A DNA stretch of 64,000 nucleotides, from assembly GCF_000835495.1 (NCBI RefSeq), contig NW_015622544.1, forward strand, positions 4,244,855 through 4,308,854, written 5' to 3'. Source of the DNA: Cladophialophora immunda. Taxonomy: Eukaryota > Ascomycota > Eurotiomycetes > Chaetothyriales > Herpotrichiellaceae. Each line of letters starts with the position of its first letter. The stretch's first letter is position 1. The notes below the pieces were generated by a model. That model was not told where the DNA came from, did no database searches, and saw nothing but the letters and a program-made list of their open reading frames with translations. Positions 1-12,932 of the stretch are shown here, piece by piece. Made by a program: the position numbers and the translations under genes.

Positions 1-1350
1 ATCCCTCAACTGGCGCTGAATGAGTCCGAGTGCCTGTTGTATGCGATATTGACCATTACAGCTCTGTACCTCAGTCGGGTATCCCAGTATCCTTCGTCGG
101 CGGCTCAAGCTTACCGACAGAAGTGCGCTCGGGCGTTGATACCGATCTTACAAGAAGATCCTACCAACATGCATGAGGCGAGCATGTTTGCGACCTATGT
201 CTTGCTGCGAGTTTATGACCATCTGACAGGTCCGCATGTCGAGCGTTCTCCAATGCGGAAGACTCGTGGCTGACTTCTCTTTAGTGAATTTTAGCAGTGA
301 AAGAGTTCCCGACACAATATTTACGGAAGGGCTGGCACTTTCTACAACACCCTGGAATGCGTACGCCACACAAGCATCCCTCAAACAAGCCGCGTTTTGG
401 GTCCATTTGCGACAGGACATCCACGTGGCATTATTGCTCGAATGCCCGGTCAACGTCGACTACACCTTATATACACAGACGGTGGCCGTTGCACAAACCA
501 TCACAGAGCGGGGCACGGTTGACTGGAATGCGGATCGAGGACACGAGCAGGATGGTTCGGCGGCGACCAGCGCCATTGTGGTCGAGTGCGCTTGGGCGAA
601 CCGAATCGTGGGCATCGCGCTCAACGTTGTCAACTATTGTTACAGCGACTCCGAGAAGACGGTCGACCAATGGGCCACGCTTCTTGTGTCCCTCGAACGA
701 TGGAACATCGAGAAACCGCCTTCTTTCTCGCCTTTCTTCGAATGCAAGCCGGCCACCTCGACGGGCGAAGGGTTTCCCCACATATACTTAATGAGCGACT
801 GGCACGGTAAGCAATGCCTCATGAGGATGGAGTATCGTCGTCCAAGTTACTGAGCCACCGGGAGATAGTGATCGGGCTCATGTACTACCACCTGGCCATA
901 GCCATGCTGAAAATTCACCACCCAGCCCGGAAAACGAACAAGTTGGGCTCGTCAAAGTTCTTTCTGAGCGACGACAAGGCATGTTTCCTCTTCCCGGCAG
1001 CCGAAGAGAAAGATCCGCTAATCTGAATACCGTGGTTAGGAGGAGATTGCTTTCTATGTGTTGCGGCTATGTGGGATTGTTCATTCCAACCCGATCCCCC
1101 AAGCCCTTATTATCGCAACCGCGATGGTGAGCACGGCTCGATACTCCGTCCCATTACAGAGGAGGGGCGCTTGCTGACACCCTACAAAACACAGTTCAAT
1201 GCCGTCGGGAAAGTGTTGACGGAATCTGCCTCCCAGGCGCAGATGCTGGAGCTATTAGAGAAGGCACAGAGAGACACTGGGGCTCCCATTAGCAAGGTCC
1301 AATCAAATCTGAAAAAGGCCTGGACTTCTGCAAGTCTGCACTCGACGTGA
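1..1350 (+). CDS. Fungal Zn2Cys6-type transcription factor, C-terminal part (5' end outside window)
   Basis: The frame is open from base 1, so the DNA-binding N-terminus lies to the left. Exons that restore one frame: 1-229, 285-806, 869-978, 1040-1126, 1195-1350. The product matches the C-terminal half of the fungal-specific transcription factor domain (Fungal_trans_2 type): a segment with AAFWVHLRQDIHVAL, then HVIGLMYYHLA, then VLRLCGIVHSNP, ending in a short acidic/helical tail. These three blocks occur in this order in the family. Intron 230-284 and intron 1127-1194 contain CTGAC branch-like motifs. Intron 979-1039 seems to use a GC donor (AAG|GCATGT), because no GT in the interval keeps the frame well. 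Target genes are unknown; the transporter that follows on the same strand is a candidate by position only. Confidence 0.8.
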
Positions 1351-2366
1351 TGCCTTGTCGAACCGATGCTATGCGAAGCCAGCTGACTCGTCGCTCCACA
1401 CAGGTTGTTCTCAACAATCGGGATTAGCTCAATTGTATATAGACGAGGACAGAGAATGTGCAGCCACTGGAGCACAGACAGATCAATTACTAGTTCACGT
1501 GGGTTCACGACAGCGGACAGAGCGATGGCCTAGTCCAAGATTCGAGACAAGCGCTCATTGATCTGTAATGATCTCAAATTGGTAGACCGAAGCACCTCGA
1601 AAGTGCGTTTTCCAGGAGAGCTCGAAACCCCAAGGGTTCCGCATTGCTTGCCGGCACACTGGCAGAACGAGAGGGCGGATGCATCTCATCGGAAAAGTTT
1701 CGGACACGACTCTTTTGGTATCCCGGTCCTGGTTTGTTTCCTCCTGTTTTCCGCAGACATTTGCCTGGCCGGAATGCTTTGGTAGGTAAGTGATTTCTCG
1801 CAGCACAAGCCTGGAAATCTCGGTGTCGCCCGAACCCCCCAGGACAAGCCGCTATTGGAGAAAACATGTGAGCTTGATGCCGCTTCTTGTACAGCGCGGC
1901 AAGCCAAAGATGGTCATCCAGGCTCGCCGACTAGGCGGATAGGTGTCCAGCCACGAGTCCTAACGTCGAAATCCTGGAGAAGAAGGAACAGGCTGGCCCT
2001 CTGCACTCCGCATCTGGGCTCCCCGGTGCGGATACTCGCCTGTGCATCATTCCCACAACCCTCAAACTATGTTCCCCAGATCTAGTCTACTTTCAACGAA
2101 GGGGGAAAACATGCCCGAGAGACCAGCGCGGTTCGTCCATAATTTCCCAATTTTGCTTCGATCCACCCCCGGGGGGGTGGGGGACAAGGGCGAGAGACGA
2201 GATGGACTGACTCCGTGTCGGCCACCTGACGAACCAGCCATTCTTGATGTCTCTCGATATTGTCCGAGGATATAATGGTCCTTGGCTCCCAGCGATCTGG
2301 TAGAGAGGCACCACTCGACATTCTGGCCAACGGCTCAGCTTGACGATTCCAAACAATTCGACCACC
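1351..2366. other. Intergenic, 5' region of the sugar transporter
   Basis: No credible gene in about 1 kb. Short open frames lack family features. The only notable element is a C/G palindrome near 2163-2182, listed separately. This interval probably holds the terminator of the upstream regulator and the promoter of the transporter that starts at 2367. Confidence 0.6.
2163..2182. promoter_or_regulatory. GC palindrome with CreA/Mig1-like GTGGGG
   Basis: A run of C followed by a run of G flanked by CCA/TGG forms a near-perfect inverted repeat about 190 nt upstream of the transporter ATG. GTGGGG at 2177-2182 fits the Aspergillus CreA consensus SYGGRG, and CCCCGG at 2167-2172 fits it on the other strand. 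Carbon catabolite repression of the transporter is an inference. Confidence 0.35.
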
Positions 2367-4318
2367 ATGGGGAAACAACGGTTGTTCGGACGGGGTTTGC
2401 GGCTTCGCATCTTCGTCACGATTGCATGCGAGATGGGTAACGCTTCTCCTTGCTCCTGTTTCGTTGATCATATGGACTGACTGTGGACCTAGCATTCATG
2501 CTGATGGGTATGGCCATATACATCTGCCTCCCAACTCAGGCTAGCCAGCGGGTTTTCTCTGACTTCTCCAGGCTACGACCAAGGCGTCCTGAGCAGTGTC
2601 GTCTCGAACGAAGACTTCCTCGACAAGATCGATCACCCCGACGACGTGCATCTGGGTATTATTGTCGCCACGTACAATCTGGGTTGCCTGTCCGGCTCGA
2701 TCCTCACCTTCTTCCTGTCCGAGAAGCTCGGCCGTCGGCGATCCATGTGGCTGGCCATGAGCTTCATTCTCGTAAGGGGAAAAACCCCGATGCCTCTGCT
2801 TTTCGGAAGATTTCCTTGAGAAGACGCTGACTCTGACGCAGGTCGGGGCAACGCTGCAAGCAACTGCGTTCACGCGGGCTCACTTTGTGGTTGGGCGCTA
2901 CATCTGCGGCATTGGGACGGGCATTGACACCTCGACCGTGCCAATGTACCAGGCGGAACTGTCGCACGCGTCGTCTCGCGGGCGCCTCGTCAGCTCAGAA
3001 CTTCTCTTTGTTGGCGTTGGTATCGTCACAGCGTACTGGTTCAACTATGGCATGAACTTTGCTGCTGGGTCGGAATCCTGGCGACTGCCCATCGCTTTCC
3101 AAACCGTCTACGCTCTCGTATGTGCCCTCTGCTTCCTCTGTTCCCCTTGAAGATCGGAAAAGAAAGAAAAGCAGTGGAAGTGTCTCATCGGCCCCAATTA
3201 ACCACTCGGTTGCGACCTCTAGATCACCATTGTCGTCGTGTTCGGCATTCCCGAGTCCCCCCGATATTTGTGCAAGATAGACCACTTCGACGAAGCGCTC
3301 GAGGTCCTCTCGGCCGTATGGGACAAGCCCAAAGACGACCCGGCCATCCGCAAAGAACACGACGACATCGTGACCGCGCTGGCGATCGAACGGGAGCACG
3401 GCGAATACAAATGGTCTCAGCTCCACAAGTCCGACCGTGTCCACACCACGCGACGGGTTGTTCTCGCCTATGTGATCAATTTCATGAACCAAATGGCCGG
3501 CATCAACATGATCGTGTACTTCATGCCGACAGTGTTGCAACAGAACGTGGGCCTGTCGGCAAACATCTCCCAGGTCTTGGGTGGATGGTAAGGATGCCAC
3601 GTATCCTCTGCGAAGATGCCCGAACTCAAGCTCACGCGTGCCTCTAGTATCAACCTCATGTTCCCCATCGGCGCCCTATTCCCGACCTTCCGGGCCGACA
3701 CATACGGTCGAAGAAAGACCATGATGTGGGGTTCTTTCGGCCTCGGATGCTGCATGATGATGATCGCCATCCTGCTGAGCTTCCGGGGCAAGTCTGCTGA
3801 GAAGCCGACGTCCAACGCCGCCGTGGCGTTCTTCTTCCTGGTACGTACCGTGTCCTCTGTCCCTGGATCCTTTCCGCGTGCCAGAGCACTGAGACAATGT
3901 GGCGGGATAGTACATGCTCATCTTCGGCGGCTCCGTCAACTGCATCCCCTGGGTCTACGGGCCGGAGATCCTGCCCCTGCACGCCCGGGCCAAGGGCAAC
4001 GCCCTGGCCGTCAGCGCGATCTGGCTGTGGAACTTCTTCGTCGTGATGATCACCCCCGTGGTGATCAACCGCATCCAGTGGAAGTCGTACCTGATCTTCA
4101 CCGTCCTCAACTTCTCCTTCATCCCCGTCCTGTACCTGTACTTCCCCGAGACCCGCAACCTCACCCTGGAGGAGATGGACCAGATCTTCACGCAGGGCAT
4201 GTCGCCCGTCAAGGCCGCCGAGAGGCTGCGTGCGGAAAAGGACCGTCGCGCGCAGGAGGGGGGGAGTCCCGACACGTCGGTGGTGGAGGTGCACCTCGCA
4301 AACCCGGAGAAAGAATGA
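2367..4318 (+). CDS. MFS sugar/polyol-type transporter (sugar porter family)
   Basis: Seven exons: 2367-2436, 2493-2507, 2572-2771, 2842-3117, 3223-3587, 3648-3840, 3911-4318; predicted 508 aa, normal for the sugar porter family. Visible signatures in order: MGYDQGVLSSV in TM1, LGRRRS in the first cytoplasmic loop, VGRYICGIGTGIDTSTVPMYQAE after TM4, PESPRYL before the central loop, NFMNQMAGINMIVYF in TM7, DTYGRRKTMM after TM8, VYGPEILPLHARAKG, and the PETRNLTLEEMD end motif. It acts as a plasma-membrane importer of a hexose, pentose, polyol or quinate-like solute; the substrate cannot be told from sequence. Exon 2 is only 15 nt yet encodes part of the conserved GYDQG segment, so it must be spliced in. 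Intron 2437-2492 has a CTGAC branch motif. Confidence 0.9.
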
Positions 4319-5298
4319 GGTAACCCCCAGGCATCTGGTCTGGAACCAACCGTCGAGTGGAGGAACTGGAGCCGTCGGTGCGGATGGGAAAGGTGCCTGG
4401 ACCTAGATGTAGGAATGCGCAATAAAGTGCTGGCCAGCGACATATCTCGTGAGTTGGTCCGGTTGAAGGGGTTGGATGCAGCCGAGACCGTTTTCCACTC
4501 CTGGATTGCGTCTCCTTTAACCCCTTTGACACGTCTTACGTACTCCTGGCTGTTATTCGGGGCTTCCTGAATAGATAAACATGGGAAGATATTGAAGCCA
4601 GGCCGCCCTAAGCTTCGCTCTTGACCTTATACAATCCGATTGCTTTTGTCTGCCTGGATGGCTGGCTGGTCTTCCAAGTACGAAAGTCCTAAAGCCTGGG
4701 ATATGTGTGAATTATCCAGGGTCCGGAAAATAATGCTTTCGCCATGAGGGTGAGTCCTCTTGTTCGAGCACATTCACACCAGGCAATCTACCTCAACGCC
4801 CAAAAGGGTCGGAGAGTCTCAGGCCATATTTGTGTAGCGAAGTGATGCCGCCCTGTCGAAACTAAGGTCCATGCAGCTAGAGCAAACCCCTTACGCACGA
4901 AGCTAGTTGGCGATATATTCGGGAAATCCACTCCTCAACCCCACGGTGAGGCCGGCGCTGATTATATTGGCCACTGCAGCATCAACATATCTACGCAGCT
5001 CAGTGCGGTGATCTAATATGCGAAGATGTGGGAGTTGTTCCACGAGCGAGAGGGATCGACCGAGCGATACCCACCGCAGAACAAGTGCCACAAGCTGAAT
5101 TGCGAGCAGGATTTGGGGGGTTTTCTGACATTGGATCGCCGAGCATGCCGGGGGATTGCAAATGGCAGGATAGATGGCAAGATAGACGATACACACAATG
5201 TATCTTGTATCGATATCCTCTCCCCCATGGCTGAAGCTCCGAGACCTTTTGTTGATCCAATCTTCTCCCCCATTCCTCCTTTGTCACACCGCGACCAT
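4319..5298. other. Convergent intergenic region
   Basis: Lies between the 3' ends of two transporter genes. I see no gene, tRNA or clear repeat; it should hold both terminators. Confidence 0.6.
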
Positions 5299-7151
5299 CT
5301 AGTCAAGGTCGATTTCATGCTTAGGGACGACATCAATGGTGTCTTCGGTGTGACTCGTCCCTCCTTTTGACAGCCTCTCGTTCTCGAGCTCGGCGATCCT
5401 GCGGCCGGCGCCGTGTGTTTCCGTGGCGGCGAACTTGCGCGCCGGGACGTGGTTGTGGAAGAGCTCGTCGAGTTCCTCGAGACTCCGGTGCTATGTGGCG
5501 AAAGAGAAATTCATCAGCCATGTGCGTCACGTCAAGAGGGGGAATCAGAAGGGTCGTAGGCTCACCGCTATCTCCGGCACTCTGAAATACGCATAAAAGG
5601 TGGCGACGACGCTGATCCCGCCAAAGAGCCAGCCGATATTGACGCCGATGTCGTTCAGCAAGTACGGGACACAGAACGCCACGAGCCAAGCGGCCACCAC
5701 ACTAGAAACAACGTACGGATTAGCTGAAGACTCTCGCTCGGTTCATCGTCAGAGAGAAGCTGAAGACGTACTTGATGGTGCTGCTGAATGCCATTGTCTT
5801 TTCTCGGAGCGCCCCGGTGCCGATCTCAGATGCGATCTGCGCGAGAACGACACGTTAGTGAAAGATCATATCGGTTCCAGGCCGGGGATATCGAGAACGT
5901 ACCACATAAGCCAGGGGTGCCCAGGTGCTGCGTGACGGACGGATTAGCGATTACGGACCCTGACAAGCTGCACACCACTTACCCCGAGAAGAAGAAGTTG
6001 AACAACATCACACAAGCGACGAGGCCGTGTCCGTCTGCCACGGTCGGGTTCTTGATCTGGCCAATGCCGGCCATGGAGAACAGAAAGACAGCCTGCCCGA
6101 TGGCACCGATGATGAGCATATTGCGTCGGCCGACAGTGTCGAACAGACACATTCCGATGGCCACGCCCGCCCAGGCCACGGTCGAGGAGGCAATATTGTA
6201 CTTGAACGCATTGGCGCCGAGACCGACCGTCTTGTAGAACCGGGGTGAGTACTGCGACACGAACCCTTGGCCGGTAAACTGCTGCAAGATGAAGACGATC
6301 GTGGCAATTTCGGTCCGGCGGAGGTTGGTGCCCCGGAACAGGTCCAGCCAGGGGCCCTTTTCGGTTTCTTGCCGCATGGCCTCTTGGATCGCGTCCGCTT
6401 CTTCCTTGCACGCGCCCGCGGCGACATCCTCCTTGGGTCGAACCCGCTCGAGGGTTTTGATGGCTTCGTCCTTCCTCCCCTTGAAGATGAGCCATCTCGG
6501 TCCCGAGGGCAGAAAGGGAGGCGTGAAGACAAGGATCACCGGGACAATGGCCTGGATGGAGACGGGGATGATCCATCCCTTGGAGGTTGTCGTGGTGGAG
6601 AAGTTGTTGTTGACCCCAGCGGCCATGATCTGCCCAAACTGAATGAAGAGCTGGATGGATCCCACCACGGCACCACGCAGGGATCCCGGAACAATCTCAG
6701 ACTGGTAGGTTGTGGACGTGTTCTCAGCCAAGCCGACGCTGTAGTAGACGACGATTCTGCCGATCACAAATTGCGACACCTTGTGCGCCGTACATTCGAG
6801 AATGACGCCGATAAAGCTGATGAGACAAAGGACCCAGATGGTGTATCGATGCCCGATCCGTTCGATGTATAACGGGGCCGTCAAAGTCCCGCAGAATTTA
6901 CCGGCGAAGGCGACCGAGGAGATGAAAGACGCTCGTGAGGCCGAGAGGGCATACGAGCCATCGGTGCCGCTCGGTGTCCCGAATTGGCGTTCGAAGGCCG
7001 GAATGCTTTGCACTCCGGCGAAACTGGTCGTGTCGAAGCCGAACAGCATGTTGAGCATTGCCGTGACAAAGCTGCAGAAGAAAAGGGGCCAAGTCATCTT
7101 TGCAAGGACAGACCGGAAGCCCCCAGCCTTTACCACTGCACCTCTCGCCAT
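5299..7151 (-). CDS. MFS sugar-type transporter (sugar porter family), second copy type
   Basis: Reading on the minus strand, exons are 7151-5983, 5927-5903, 5836-5772, 5701-5566 and 5490-5299, giving 528 aa. Motifs: LFGFDTTSFAGVQSIPAFERQFG in and after TM1, IERIGHRYTIW in place of the usual D-R-x-G-R-R loop, IVVYYSVGLAENTSTTYQSEIVPG, PSGPRWLIFKGR, QQFTGQGFVSQYSPRFY in TM7, DTVGRRNML, FFFSGTWAPLAYVIASEIGT across exons 1-3, and RSLEELDELF near the C-terminus. The ATG at 7151 is preferred because the 34 residues upstream in frame do not resemble the family. Exon 2 has just 25 nt. The protein is clearly different from the neighbouring transporter at 2367, closer to the maltose/alpha-glucoside-like fungal group. 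It is transcribed divergently from the sulfatase. Confidence 0.88.
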
Positions 7152-7839
7152 GGTGATTGTAAGAGGATCAGTCCCCGAGAAATGTCTGGTCAAAAGAATG
7201 TAACGACTGATATCTCGGTGCTCATTGTGAGAAAAGGAAGAGACACAGTCCAAGGAGGAGTATATAAGCCCGGCGGGTTGAGGTTAAGCCTTCCAACACC
7301 CATATGTGAGTGCTCTATACTTTGCGCGGCAGGTCTGTCGCTGGGAGATATTCGTCGACTCCACCTCCCCTTATGTGGCATGGCTAACACGTTTCAAGTG
7401 GAGGGAATCGCATAATTGTCGTGGAGAGGCGTCCATCCGGAGATCGTTGCGACGTACGCGACCCAGATTCCTCATTCTGGAGAATGATGACACCACCGGA
7501 GATTGAGCCGAGTTACGCGACGTAGACCTTCGGCCGGACTTTGTTGGCGACATACGCGACGGGAGACCAGCAGGAGCCAGTATGCTTGCTTCTGATGGGG
7601 ATACAATCTGGACCCAGGCCACAGCATCCTATGAACATGACTGCTGTACATGCGAGAACCCCGTTGGATCCATTGACTCCGTCCGCCGATTCGCCGGTTG
7701 ATGGCCACGTTGACCTGAATAAGGTCTTGCCTAGCTCAAGGGCACGATAGGCATATATCCCTGGAGATACAGCCTTGAACTCGACCTTTGCTTCAAACCC
7801 TACTACAGCGGCCAAGTTTGTGCGAGAGACCAAGACAAA
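7152..7839. promoter_or_regulatory. Divergent promoter region, transporter / sulfatase
   Basis: This 688 nt region separates two start codons pointing away from each other, so both promoters must lie here. It contains two CreA-like GTGGAG sites (7398-7403, 7421-7426), two CCGGAGAT boxes (7437-7444, 7496-7503), three TACGCGAC boxes (listed separately) and a CGGCCG palindrome (7531-7536) of the kind Zn2Cys6 proteins could bind. Shared regulation is inferred. Confidence 0.5.
7455..7560 (+). promoter_or_regulatory. Three TACGCGAC boxes
   Basis: The 8-mer TACGCGAC occurs at 7455-7462, 7514-7521 and 7553-7560, all in the same orientation, inside the divergent promoter. Chance recurrence of an 8-mer within 106 nt is unlikely. 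The binding factor is unknown; it may be the nearby double zinc-cluster regulator. Confidence 0.45.
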
Positions 7840-10008
<2,169 letters not shown>

Positions 10009-10048
10009 GTGTAGAAGCGCAATTCATCAGGCAACGTTTGATAGCATG

Positions 10049-12313
10049 TCAACAGAAGCCAATGTCCTCAAACGGGGCCTGTGTGTCGACTAGATCTTCG
10101 CCCCAGCTGAAGTCAATGTTTGCCCATTGATCGAATTGAGCCATTGCCCAGTCTATATCGTACAGACCATTGCCCCAGTCTGCTGCGAGGCGAAGCGTGT
10201 CAGGGCTAATGCCTTGTTCGGTGTCCCCATAGTCTGTTGGCAGAGGCATGTGGGGAATATTTGAGGAATTTCCATCAGCATTCAGCGCCACAGGAGCGGA
10301 GATGTTATTTTCTTTCGTTACCGAATTCGTTATCTGAAGTTTGGAAACCGAAGAAGTTGGCATTTTCGAGGCTTCCAAGTCATCGGCCGCACGGCTTTTT
10401 GCAACCTCGCCAAAGGTGCCGTACAGATTCAAAGTAGGGGATCCTTGCCGTGAAGGAGGATGTGTTGGGTTGCCAGACACTGAACTCACGAAATCAGGCA
10501 CGTCCAGGAAAAATCCGTGTAAGCGAGCAAGTTTGTTTGCAGCAAAGAGCAGCTTTTGTATCGGCTTGGACCATCGAGCAGTTCTTGCCGCACACTGCAC
10601 ACAGAGCTGTAAATCCTCTGCCACGGAAGGTGGTAACAGTGGCGAAGGATTTCCAACCGTATTTTGTCCCTCCACCGAGATGATTCTGATGGCTAGACAG
10701 CTGCAAATTGCGATGAATGGATCATGTTCTGTCGCAGTTCCTTCCAAAAATTGTCGCACAACTTTGATTATGTTGAGAGCATTTTCAATCCGGCCCCGTC
10801 TACATAAATCAATAAAGTGTTCAGGTGGCGCGGTCTGTGCCCTTCTTGCCGGTGCTCTCGCTTGGATCCCGATTCTGAACAGGTCCGCGGAAGCTGCAAA
10901 GTACATGATGTGTAGCGTGTAAAGCGGAATTGGAGACTGGTCTGTAAAGTGTTTCATGTTGACCGTGAGTTGGAGTTCGCCTGGCAAAGTCGCATAGAAG
11001 TGTTCGAGCTTTCGCTGTAGGTCGTGGAAGGGCGAGTCCGCTAGCCAGGGGGGAGAGTCTATAAGCGGTTCATTGCCGTTGACGTCTGAATTTACATAAT
11101 GGAGTATTTTCATCCGCAGCACGGCCATCTTGATCAGGTATGCGGATATGCTGGGGCAAGTGTTGGGAGCGGTGACAGACGTCGTGTGCCGATCAGACCA
11201 GAGCTCCGCTAACGTTGGCTGCACAGCACTGGTGCCACTCCTGCGTTGATAGCACGACTCATCCGACGGTAGTCTAGCTTGTATGGCAAAAGGATCCATG
11301 GCCGAATATAGTCGCCGAGTTCCCGCATCTGGTACTGATTCCATGATGAAGCAGCTCCATATGAGGCGACGGCGTGTCTCCAGAACTGATGGAGGCAGAA
11401 CCGTGTCTGTCTGTACAGGACGTTCTGTCGGTTCCAAGTGTAGCTCGAGCGCAAATGCCAGTCTGATTGCCAGTGCTGACAGGAAAAAGGAGCTCAACAC
11501 TGAACCCCGATGCCATTCGTAACGTTGCAAGAGCAGGAGCGTTTGTAGATTTACGGTTGACATACGTCGAAAGATCTGAGGAACGATCAATCCGCGACAT
11601 TCGTCGGCCCAGCGGTCCGCTGAAGTGGCGCTAGGGTCCAGGGAGCGCATGCCCGTGGCAAGAACAATCAAAAGGAGGCTGTGCGAGACAAGGCCGTTTT
11701 CGAGCATAGCCATGAAGGTAGGACGATGCAGTATGGCAGAGAAACAGAAGTTATGAGGACCCTCAAAATACGCCTCGAGGATGGAAGCCGTCTGCCGACG
11801 ATCAGGAAGTGGCTCTTTGACGAAATGCTCAATGTCCGCAGTATCCGCTCGCATCGCTCGCGGAGCAGCCTTTGAATCGCGGGGCGGAAGATTGCAGGGC
11901 GTATGAGATGTCAAACATTGCTGACAATTGCTGCTATCGTCCACGACGCGACATCGAAGCTGTAGAAGCAGAGTCAGTGTTGTCGCCGTGTATAGCCAAG
12001 CAAGCAAGCAAGCACCATGCCTTTTTCTCCCGGCATCTTGTACAAGCTCGATGTCTGCGTGAGCGCTGAGAAGCACCTTGCAAAGAAGGCCCGCTGACCG
12101 AGTCCCATACACATTGAAGATTCAGGCGCGAACAATTGCCGCACGTATCACGATGCTCGTCACATTTGACCTGGTGAGCGTCAATAGGGACGTGCGCTGA
12201 GCTTGCTGGGGACTGACCTTTCGTATTCGACACGTACGGCACCCGCGCCGTGAACGGTGCCTCACTGCTTTCAAGGGCGCCGAAGGATTCAAGGGGGTGT
12301 CAGAGGTATCCAT
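10049..12313 (-). CDS. Transcription factor with two tandem Zn2Cys6 clusters and fungal_trans domain
   Basis: Exons on the minus strand: 12313-12218, 12170-12021, 11959-10049; predicted 718 aa. Residues 25-52 form a canonical CX2CX6CX6CX2CX6C cluster preceded by basic residues. Residues 75-104 form a second cluster, CX2CX6CX8CX2CX6C, starting with RRHRACTRC. The second cluster is completed only if the intron 12020-11960 is spliced; that intron has a GC donor (AAG|GCATGG) and a CTACAG acceptor. The remaining ~600 residues match the fungal-specific transcription factor middle homology region (for example MYFAASADLFRIGIQARA and FIAICSCLAIRI). No further intron is needed. It lies tail-to-tail with the sulfatase and divergent from the dehydroshikimate dehydratase, so local pathway regulation is plausible. 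A start inside the long 3' open frame would lose the first cluster. Confidence 0.85.
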
Positions 12314-12932
12314 AGCACCCAGTCGGTGGTCAGGTCAGTTTGTATAGCAGCATCTGGCGCACATTCCAAAGTGATTGACAGCGAGACGGGCACGCAATAG
12401 AGCCATCTGTCTAGGCTCCACGTGATCTACATCTGTTTTAATTCGACCCTACTGGACGGGGGTCTACCGCAGTACTTGTAGGTAGATCAGTCTAATAGCA
12501 GCAACGCACTTGTCGACTTCAGAGCTCACCTCGGGCCTCGCCAGACCAGCGCCGCCTTTAACATCGCGCACCCGCTCACCTCCTCTTACCTTTCCCTTAC
12601 CTTCACTCACCGTTGCTCACCCACCGTCAGAGACACCGGGAATGACAATTTCCGAGCCAGTGAGTTGTTTTCTCAAACAACAATCGACCTAGCAATGCTG
12701 ACTCTACCTTTCATGTGCTTCATTGAATCACACTCTCCTCGCCTTTATCCGTGTGCTAGTCGGTGAATGGCATGCGGATAAGCAAGGCCATTCTCATGGT
12801 CAGACTATCGCCAACACTGTCGAGACCATTTGAGATGAATCAGCTATCGAGCTGTTCTTTCATACATGCTCAAGGAAAAGGAAATAAACCACTTGAGGAC
12901 TTCGACGGGACGCTAGACTTTTGTCTGACGAG
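12314..12932. promoter_or_regulatory. Divergent promoter region, regulator / dehydroshikimate dehydratase
   Basis: 619 nt between two divergent start codons. Pyrimidine-rich tracts around 12540-12640 are typical of fungal promoters. No gene and no striking repeat was seen. Confidence 0.5.

Noticed and set aside
12540..12692. Short Pro/Ser-rich frame upstream of the dehydratase
   Set aside because: Pyrimidine-rich promoter sequence; no conserved feature.
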